Of a DNA stretch of 5,025 bases, positions 1 through 5,025 are shown one piece after another. The translations under genes and the position numbers were made by a program. Location: contig JAGGWI010000275.1 of NCBI GenBank assembly GCA_021157505.1, positions 1 to 5,025 on the forward strand, in the 5' to 3' direction. How positions within the stretch are numbered: the first letter of the stretch is position 1; each line of letters begins with the position of its first letter. The DNA comes from Desulfuromusa sp. (lineage in GTDB: Bacteria; Desulfobacterota; Desulfuromonadia; Desulfuromonadales; Geopsychrobacteraceae). Below the pieces are notes generated by a model, which saw only the letters and a program-made list of their open reading frames with translations, was not told where the DNA came from and ran no database searches.

Positions 1-48
1 AACAACGGCGACTTTCATGTATTTCAGACCGGTTTTAAAAAAGGTTGA

Positions 49-550
49 TATTACAGAGCAAATTTCCCGCAGTATAGGTTCGGAAATTTGTTCTTGCAAG
101 AGGTGGCCATTGGCTTGGGATCTGTCTAATTGTATTTTTCTCGAAGCTGTCTAAACTTTTTCCCGCCACTTGTAATAAACAGTTGCATCGCAGGCTTAAA
201 AGCATAAAACTCATAGTCGCCGTGACTATAGCAAACAATCCTATTCTCTGCAACTAAAGGTCCCTGGTTTGCTGGTCTTGACTTTCTGATGTTGATATTG
301 TAGAAAACAGCCGTTTTATGGGAGATATATGTCTGCTTGCGGCGCATCTTGCTTTCCCGGATAGCAATGCTTGTTAATCTCGCTGCCAGTCCTGTCAAAT
401 ATGATTTTCCCTCAGGTTCTTTCTGAAAGTCATTCGCCTGTGTGCGTGTTTTTAAAAACTATATTTGCATCATGGTAGAAATTCATATATCAGTTGATGA
501 GTGTGTTTGTTTCTTGCCGATTACAGCAAAAATAATGAGATATATGACTA
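49..550. other. Gene-poor leader region upstream of the glycan operon
   Basis: I see no convincing gene in this stretch. The plus strand is broken by frequent stops. At the left edge two frames are open from the first base: one closes with TGA at 46-48 and the other with TAA at 152-154. Either could be the tail of an upstream gene, but neither short peptide is recognisable. The stretch contains the hairpin at 55-94, a smaller inverted repeat (ATAGTC at 213-218 and GACTAT at 224-229), and a minus-strand ORF at 126-398 discussed in the findings. The last 100 bases before the exporter gene are AT-rich and should hold the operon promoter. The best candidate (TTGCAT at 465-470 and TATATC at 486-491) has only a 15-base spacer, so I do not call it. 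Confidence 0.6.
55..94 (+). terminator. Stem-loop, possible transcription terminator
   Basis: Positions 55-67 (AGAGCAAATTTCC) pair with 82-94 (GGAAATTTGTTCT) over 13 base pairs. Nine are perfect (59-67 with 82-90), one is a G-U wobble (58 with 91), and three more pairs follow outside it. The loop is 14 bases. An A-run lies to the left (37-42). The right arm is T-rich but no clean U-tract follows, so this is not a textbook intrinsic terminator. It begins just after the TGA at 46-48, which would suit the end of an upstream gene. It could instead be a different RNA structure or a remnant of a repeat element. Confidence 0.4.
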
Positions 551-2356
551 ATGTCAGCGAAGAAAAACATTATATTTCATGATTTTGGTAAGGCAGTCGT
601 CTGGTCTTTCAGGCTGGCCAGGGAGACTTCACCAAGATTATTTTATACCATTATTGGTTGTTTCATCCTCGAATCAGCCATTCCGGTTGCGTCAACCGCA
701 GTCCTTGGAATGTTGGTGGCCAAACTCAAAGATGTGGCGCCTGGAAATACCACGGCGTTTCATTCTCTAGCTTTATGGTTGGGCCTGGCAGTTTTCCTGT
801 TGGCAATGGAATTTATTCTGACTGAAATCAGGGCTTTCAGCCGTCAGCGCCTGGTTGATGAAACCGGTGTCAATCTTCAGAAGCAATTATACCAGCATAC
901 CGTCAATATGGACCTTTCCTTTTTTGAGGAAAGTGAAGCACTCAACAAACTTTTTCGCGCCAGCGGCGGCAGTGGCGGTGCGCTTGGCCCGATCCAAAGT
1001 ACCTTGGCGGGCGCTGCCGCCTGTGTCCAGATTATTTCTTTGTTCGGCCTTATGTTGTACCTGCAGCCGATGATGGCAATGCTGTTGTTCCTGGCCGGCA
1101 TTCCTCTGTTGGTGATTCGCTGTTTAAGTGCGCTGCAGAAATATGAACTTGACCTCAGAACTACGCAACGACGACGATTAAGCCGGTACTATACCTCCCT
1201 GCTTACCGGCACAGACAATGTTGCGGCAATAAAGCTGTTGAACCTCGCGGCTGAAGTGATAGCTCGATTTGAAAAAACAGCCCGTTCCATAGTCCATGAT
1301 AAAAGTGTTGTATTAAAAAAAATATCCATACGCTTAGGTGCGTCAGTCATCCTGTATATGCTGGTGCTGGTGGCTGTTATAGGTTGGTTGACTTACAGGT
1401 TCAGCCTTGGATCCATTGCCGTTGGTGCTTTGGTTACTTTTTGTCTTTCGGCATTCAGGGCGCTGAAAAGCAATTCGCAGCTTTCCAAAGCCATGGCCAC
1501 GGCCGCGGAATCGGCATTGGCCATTATTCCCCTGCTGGAATTTTTGGCAGTTAAACCGGCAATTGCAGATCAGGGTAATGTTGTCCCTACATCCATCAAG
1601 GGGCGCATTGAGCTGGAAAATGTGACGTTTGCCTATCCTCATGTCCGGAAACCAGTTATAGAAAATCTATCTCTAATAATCGAGCCCGGCCAGACGGTTG
1701 CCGTCGTGGGCAGAAACGGTGCCGGCAAGACAACGCTGGTCAAGTTGATTTCCAGGTTGTATGAGATAGAAAGCGGGACAATCAAAATAGATGACATTGA
1801 AACCAGGGATTTGTCCTTGAACTGGCTCTACAGTCACATTGCCATGGTTTTTCAGAAGCCAACCCGGTTTGAGGCATCCGTGCATGATAATATTGCTTTT
1901 GGTGATTGGCTAAGGCTTCATGATAAACCGGAAGAAGTTTGTTCTCTGGCCGAAATTACCGGGCTGAAAAATTTTGTTGACAATCTGCCGCAGGGAATGG
2001 AAACTCATCTTGGCCGGTCATTTGGAGAGATAACCCTTTCTGCCGGACAATGGCAGCTACTGGCAATTTCCCGGGCCATGGCCAGAAGCAATTCGATCCT
2101 TATTCTTGATGAACCGACCTCAAATCTTGATACCCATTTTGAAAATTATATGTTTCATGCAATCCGGGAATTGGCGGCAAAAAGGACGGTTATTATAATT
2201 TCACACCGGTTATCGACGGTGAAAGCGGCGGACAGGGTTCTGGTCCTTGATGCTGGTCGTTTAGTGGAAGATGGAACCCATGACCAGCTGCTTTCCCGAA
2301 GTGGCTTCTATGCGGACATGGTCGCTTCCCAGAAGGACGAGGTGTTTTTTAAATGA
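551..2356 (+). CDS. ABC exporter, fused membrane and ATPase domains (601 aa)
   Basis: This is a half-size type IV (MsbA/PglK-like) ABC exporter that should work as a homodimer in the inner membrane, using ATP to flip or export a substrate. The N-terminal half has about six membrane segments (near residues 31-55, 72-92, 152-172, 175-195, 262-284 and 286-305). The ATPase half shows an aromatic A-loop Tyr362, Walker A GRNGAGKTT at 387-395, Q-loop Gln435, signature LSAGQ at 496-500, Walker B ILILD at 516-520 with catalytic Glu521, D-loop SNLD at 524-527 and switch His552, so it looks fully active. The signature differs from LSGGQ at one glycine and is followed by Trp, a pattern I associate with some peptide and lanthipeptide exporters. 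No peptidase domain is present. The ATG at 551 has only a weak ribosome site (GAG at 537-539). It leads the operon, and its stop overlaps the next start. Flipping of a lipid-linked glycan is inferred from the neighbours; peptide or lipid export cannot be excluded. Confidence 0.93.
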   Translation: MSAKKNIIFHDFGKAVVWSFRLARETSPRLFYTIIGCFILESAIPVASTAVLGMLVAKLKDVAPGNTTAFHSLALWLGLAVFLLAMEFILTEIRAFSRQRLVDETGVNLQKQLYQHTVNMDLSFFEESEALNKLFRASGGSGGALGPIQSTLAGAAACVQIISLFGLMLYLQPMMAMLLFLAGIPLLVIRCLSALQKYELDLRTTQRRRLSRYYTSLLTGTDNVAAIKLLNLAAEVIARFEKTARSIVHDKSVVLKKISIRLGASVILYMLVLVAVIGWLTYRFSLGSIAVGALVTFCLSAFRALKSNSQLSKAMATAAESALAIIPLLEFLAVKPAIADQGNVVPTSIKGRIELENVTFAYPHVRKPVIENLSLIIEPGQTVAVVGRNGAGKTTLVKLISRLYEIESGTIKIDDIETRDLSLNWLYSHIAMVFQKPTRFEASVHDNIAFGDWLRLHDKPEEVCSLAEITGLKNFVDNLPQGMETHLGRSFGEITLSAGQWQLLAISRAMARSNSILILDEPTSNLDTHFENYMFHAIRELAAKRTVIIISHRLSTVKAADRVLVLDAGRLVEDGTHDQLLSRSGFYADMVASQKDEVFFK

Positions 2357-3357
2357 TTTCAGATGAAAACTTCTCCGAGCGGATTCCGGTTATCCATATT
2401 GGCATGCCAAAAACAGCAACGACAACGCTGCAACGCCATCTTTTCGCTTTTCACAGTGAAATATATTATTTAGGTCGCTACGAAGGCCCCCTTTTCAGAA
2501 AAAAACATCATAAATTTGATGCTTGCAGAGATGCAACAGTTAAGGCCCTGATGCAGGAGATTGCTTATGGCAATGTGTATGATCCTGATTTCGCCCGATG
2601 CAAAGAGCTGTTGGCTCTGGCGCTCATTCCGGCTAGGAAAAAAAACCTGCTGCCGGTCTGGTCCTGGGAATCCTATGCCACTGATATCCTGGCTAGGAGA
2701 AGAGTGAGGGCCAGAAATCTGAAAAAAGTGTTTGGTGAAGCAAAAATTATTATGACCCTGCGCAATCCGGTGGCCCTGTTGGAATCAGCATATTTCCAGC
2801 AGCTCAAGCGGGATAATATCGGAGCCTATGCAAAATTTGGCAAGTTGCCCTATTATCGTTCCATTGACAGGTGGCTGGAGGAGAACTTTACCGGAGAAAT
2901 AATGCCACACCTCCAATATGGAGAAACGTTGCGCATATATGCTGAGCAGTTTGGCGTTGGTAATATAAACGTTTTCCTCTTTGAAAAACTGGTTGAGAAC
3001 AGCAGCAGCTTTTTTGAAAATATTTGTTCAACTATGGGTATTGATGCAGAAGAGGGACTGCGCTTGGTCGCCGACTGCGTTGACAATCAAAGGTGGACAA
3101 TAGTGCAGGTTGAACGTTTAAAGACAATCATCCATTCTAAAATAAAATCTTTTTCTTTTGCCTATAATTATAAGAAAAAGCGCAAGGAGATGTTGGGTCT
3201 TGATAAAGAGGGCATCCCATTTTTGAGGGGGGATAAAGCCCGTGCTCCGATTTCAGCGGCCTGGAGGGAAAAAATATATGCGGTGACCGAAGAAGGCAAC
3301 CGCTGGCTGGAGCAGGTTTTTAACCTTCCTCTGGAGAAATACGGCTATTTTGACTAA
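2353..3357 (+). CDS. PAPS-dependent sulfotransferase-like protein 1 (334 aa)
   Basis: This is a predicted cytoplasmic sulfotransferase that would move a sulfuryl group from PAPS to a hydroxyl, probably on a sugar of the glycan built by this locus. The 5'-phosphosulfate loop is at residues 15-27 (HIGMPKTATTTLQ) with Lys20. The 3'-phosphate site is the LRNP motif with Arg137 followed eight residues later by Ser145, the same Arg-to-Ser spacing as in classical sulfotransferases. The loop has Ala22 where KTGTT is usual. A lysine-rich stretch (around 262-285) and a C-terminal block EGNRWL (314-319) followed by LPLEKY (325-330) are shared in part with the next gene. There is no signal peptide or membrane segment. 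The ATG overlaps the exporter stop as ATGA, with GAGG about 10 bases upstream, so translation is probably coupled. The acceptor is unknown. The fold assignment is firm; activity is likely but unproven. Confidence 0.82.
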   Translation: MISDENFSERIPVIHIGMPKTATTTLQRHLFAFHSEIYYLGRYEGPLFRKKHHKFDACRDATVKALMQEIAYGNVYDPDFARCKELLALALIPARKKNLLPVWSWESYATDILARRRVRARNLKKVFGEAKIIMTLRNPVALLESAYFQQLKRDNIGAYAKFGKLPYYRSIDRWLEENFTGEIMPHLQYGETLRIYAEQFGVGNINVFLFEKLVENSSSFFENICSTMGIDAEEGLRLVADCVDNQRWTIVQVERLKTIIHSKIKSFSFAYNYKKKRKEMLGLDKEGIPFLRGDKARAPISAAWREKIYAVTEEGNRWLEQVFNLPLEKYGYFD

Positions 3358-3360
3358 GGG
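3356..3360 (+). promoter_or_regulatory. Ribosome binding site AAGGG overlapping the previous stop
   Basis: AAGGG sits 7 bases before the ATG at 3368 and shares its first two bases with the TAA stop (3355-3357) of the first sulfotransferase gene. It decides the start in favour of ATG 3368 over the in-frame TTG at 3350, and it suggests that ribosomes ending the first gene restart on the second. Confidence 0.7.
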
Positions 3361-3367
3361 AAAAATA

Positions 3368-4345
3368 ATGACATTGGCAGAAAGCGGGATATTATTGCAT
3401 GTCGGGTTGACCAAAACCGGGACGACAACGCTGCAGAAGACACTTTTTGCCGGGCATTCACAGGTTTATTACCTCGGCAAGTTAGCGCCTTCAGAGATCC
3501 CCAAAGGTTGCCGGTCTACGGCAGTGCATGATATCCTGAAAAGAGCCCTCTGGCAGTTGAAAAAACCATTGGATGTTAAAAAAACCAGAAATTTATATGA
3601 AGAACAGCTTCTTCCTGAAGTCCTATCGGGCAAGCTTTTTGTGGGTTCATGGGAAGTGTTTGGAATGAATGCAACCGATAAATTCACCGAACGTTTAAAA
3701 AGACTTCAGGCAATCTTCGGCAGGTGCCGGATCATGGTAACGCTCAGGAATCCCCTGACGTGGACCCCATCAGAGTTTCTGCAGAATATCGAAGGACATT
3801 TTCTTCAGCGGAACCATTCCTGGATGGGCTCTGTCCCTTTTCTTGACATTGAAGACTGGTTTGAAAAACGGGTCAAGTTTTCTCGAGGTATTCATAACTT
3901 TTTAAGCTACAGTCAGAATATTCAGTCAGCTGTCAGTTTGCTGGGCCGGGAGAATGTCGGCGTTTCCCTTTTTGAGGAATTGAAGGTGAACCCGGAGGAG
4001 TATTATCACGGGATCTGCCGGTTTATGGGTATCGATGAAAAAGAAGGCCTGCAGCTTAGCCGCCAGAAGCATTTTAACCAGCGGATAAGCCAGCAACAAA
4101 TTGATTTTTTGAGGAAAGTCAGTACCTCCTGGTGGTGGAGAGTGTTGATCCAATGGAAATCCATTAAAGAGAGGAGACGTTTGTTTCAGAGCATTGCCGA
4201 AAAGCATCCCGATAACGCGATGCCGGCCAAGATAAGCCTTCCTTCCCGCTTGGAACGTGAGATTGTTGCCGCCACCCGGGAGGGAAACCGCTGGCTGGTT
4301 GAGAATCTGTCTCTGCCCCTGGATAAATACAACTACCCTTTCTAG
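3368..4345 (+). CDS. PAPS-dependent sulfotransferase-like protein 2 (325 aa)
   Basis: This is a second predicted cytoplasmic sulfotransferase and a diverged tandem paralog of the preceding gene. The PAPS loop is at residues 11-23 (HVGLTKTGTTTLQ, Lys16) and keeps the usual KTGTT, but has Thr instead of the common Pro before the Lys. Arg127 in LRNP and Ser135 form the 3'-phosphate site with the same eight-residue spacing. Shared blocks with the first copy include the YYLGK region after the loop, GSWE, FMGIDEKEGLQL against MGIDAEEGLRL, and the C-terminal EGNRWL and LPLDKY. An unusual Trp triplet lies at residues 255-257, in a region where the paralog is Lys-rich, so the part likely to shape the acceptor site differs most. 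I chose the ATG at 3368 because AAGGG lies 7 bases upstream; a TTG at 3350 would add six residues but lies inside the previous gene. A different acceptor position from the first enzyme is inferred. Confidence 0.82.
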   Translation: MTLAESGILLHVGLTKTGTTTLQKTLFAGHSQVYYLGKLAPSEIPKGCRSTAVHDILKRALWQLKKPLDVKKTRNLYEEQLLPEVLSGKLFVGSWEVFGMNATDKFTERLKRLQAIFGRCRIMVTLRNPLTWTPSEFLQNIEGHFLQRNHSWMGSVPFLDIEDWFEKRVKFSRGIHNFLSYSQNIQSAVSLLGRENVGVSLFEELKVNPEEYYHGICRFMGIDEKEGLQLSRQKHFNQRISQQQIDFLRKVSTSWWWRVLIQWKSIKERRRLFQSIAEKHPDNAMPAKISLPSRLEREIVAATREGNRWLVENLSLPLDKYNYPF

Positions 4346-4349
4346 GTGA
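4344..4349 (+). promoter_or_regulatory. Ribosome binding site AGGTGA overlapping the previous stop
   Basis: AGGTGA begins within the TAG stop (4343-4345) of the second sulfotransferase gene and lies 3 bases before the ATG at 4353. The match is reasonable but the spacing is short. The arrangement repeats the one in front of the second sulfotransferase and points to coupled translation. Confidence 0.5.
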
Positions 4350-4352
4350 AAA

Positions 4353-5025
4353 ATGGCTGCCAGAGAAAAAAACAGAATATTTATTGAATGCACCCAGACA
4401 TTTTTTAAGGGGGGTAACAGCGGTATCCAGCGTGTGGTGCGCAATCTTGCCAATAATGGGCGGGAAATGACAACTGCGGAGGTCGAAGTGTATCCGCTTG
4501 TCTGGGTAAAGGCTGGTTTTTGCCAGCCGACCAGAAGGTTGGATGTAGAAGCGCATATCCTCATTAGAATGAGAAGGCGAATATTACAGTTTGTTCATGC
4601 AACTGCAGGTCATTTCCCCGTTCTACTGAAAAATACTATTCGCACTTTGCTCAAACGATTCCGGCTTCGGAGACGGCGGCATACTGTTCATAAACTTTCT
4701 TTTTTGTTAAAAGTCTTATTATTTTTTCCGTTCAAACTTCTGGTTGGTAATTTCGTTGCTTTTCGCCCGGGTGATGTTGTTGTGCTGGTGGATTCGACTT
4801 GGAAATCCCCGTTGATGCTGGATGCTCTTTTCAAACTCCAGCGTGATCCGGGGATTATCGTGGGGGTGATGTTCCATGACCTGTTTCCTTTGCTGATGCC
4901 GGAGAACTGTGAAGAGGTGACGGTAGGGGGATTTACTGCCTGGTTCAATCGTATTGCGCCTATGATGAATTTTTTTGTTGCTAATTCCGAAGCGACGAGA
5001 AAATCATTAGCAGAATATCTTGACA
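4353..5025 (+). CDS. GT4-like glycosyltransferase, N-terminal part (cut by window end)
   Basis: This frame is open from the ATG at 4353 to the window edge (224 codons, no stop), so the gene continues to the right. The protein starts with a beta strand (RIFIECTQTF) leading into GGNSGIQRVVRNL at residues 20-32, the glycine-containing loop and helix typical of the N-terminal Rossmann domain of GT-B enzymes of the GT4 family in polysaccharide clusters. Later landmarks are VVVLVDSTW (142-150), FHDLFPLLMPE (174-184) and NSEATRKSL (211-219), the usual end of this domain. The C-terminal nucleotide-sugar binding domain with its E-x7-E motif is beyond the edge. Between residues 68 and 135 lies an Arg-rich, hydrophobic segment including a run of four Arg at 106-109, which may attach the enzyme to the inner membrane. 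It would act in the cytoplasm, adding a sugar from a nucleotide-sugar donor to the glycan. Donor and linkage cannot be read from this part. The start is 7 bases after the previous stop. Confidence 0.85.
   Translation, partial: MAAREKNRIFIECTQTFFKGGNSGIQRVVRNLANNGREMTTAEVEVYPLVWVKAGFCQPTRRLDVEAHILIRMRRRILQFVHATAGHFPVLLKNTIRTLLKRFRLRRRRHTVHKLSFLLKVLLFFPFKLLVGNFVAFRPGDVVVLVDSTWKSPLMLDALFKLQRDPGIIVGVMFHDLFPLLMPENCEEVTVGGFTAWFNRIAPMMNFFVANSEATRKSLAEYLD

Noticed and set aside
1..154. Possible tail of an upstream plus-strand gene (frame ending at 48 or at 154)
   Set aside because: Both frames are open at the edge but short, they cannot be told apart, and neither gives a recognisable sequence.
213..229. 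Small inverted repeat ATAGTC/GACTAT with a 5-base loop
   Set aside because: Six base pairs with no U-tract are too weak to call as a terminator or operator.
465..491. Promoter-like pair TTGCAT and TATATC before the exporter
   Set aside because: The spacer is only 15 bases and both boxes are imperfect in an AT-rich region where such matches arise by chance.
3350..3367. Six-codon N-terminal extension of the second sulfotransferase from TTG at 3350
   Set aside because: TTG is a rarer start, lies within the previous gene and has no good ribosome site, whereas ATG 3368 has AAGGG 7 bases upstream.
3926..4564. Minus-strand ORF of 212 codons opposite the second sulfotransferase and the glycosyltransferase start
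   Set aside because: It lies opposite two genes with clear family motifs, and its translation shows no recognisable domain; it is a shadow frame.
4164..4948. Other minus-strand ORFs opposite the glycosyltransferase
   Set aside because: The plus-strand frame carries the GGNSGIQRVV, HDLFPLLMPE and NSEATRKSL landmarks; the opposite frames have no support.
1..5025. CRISPR array, tRNA, rRNA or insertion sequence
   Set aside because: I saw no regularly spaced repeats, tRNA-like clover structure, rRNA-like sequence or transposase motifs on reading both strands.

Overview
This window looks like part of a bacterial cell-surface glycan locus of the sulfated exopolysaccharide or capsule type. Four plus-strand genes run head to tail from about position 551 to the right edge: an ABC exporter, two related PAPS-type sulfotransferases, and the N-terminal two-thirds or so of a GT4-like glycosyltransferase that is cut by the window end. 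GC content is moderate (mid-40s percent by eye) and codon use mixes AT- and GC-ending codons. Together with the gene types this suggests a Gram-negative bacterium, perhaps a proteobacterium or a member of the Desulfobacterota, but nothing in the window fixes the taxon.

Region 1-550 has no convincing gene. It holds a strong hairpin (55-94), which may end transcription of an unseen upstream gene, a minor inverted repeat, and a minus-strand ORF of uncertain reality. A clear sigma-70 promoter for the operon could not be picked out.

Region 551-5025 is tightly packed. The exporter stop and the first sulfotransferase start overlap as ATGA. The second sulfotransferase starts 10 bases after the first one stops, with its ribosome binding site overlapping that stop codon. 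The glycosyltransferase starts 7 bases after the second sulfotransferase stops. This spacing indicates one transcript with coupled translation.

Inferred joint role: the glycosyltransferase adds sugar to a growing (probably lipid-linked) glycan, the two sulfotransferases decorate it with sulfate from PAPS, possibly at two different positions, and the one-chain ABC exporter flips or exports the product in the manner of PglK or MsbA. The two sulfotransferases are clearly tandem paralogs that have diverged strongly, including at the PAPS-binding loop. They are the most interesting part of the window. The protein families are well supported; the substrate and the chemistry on it are inference.
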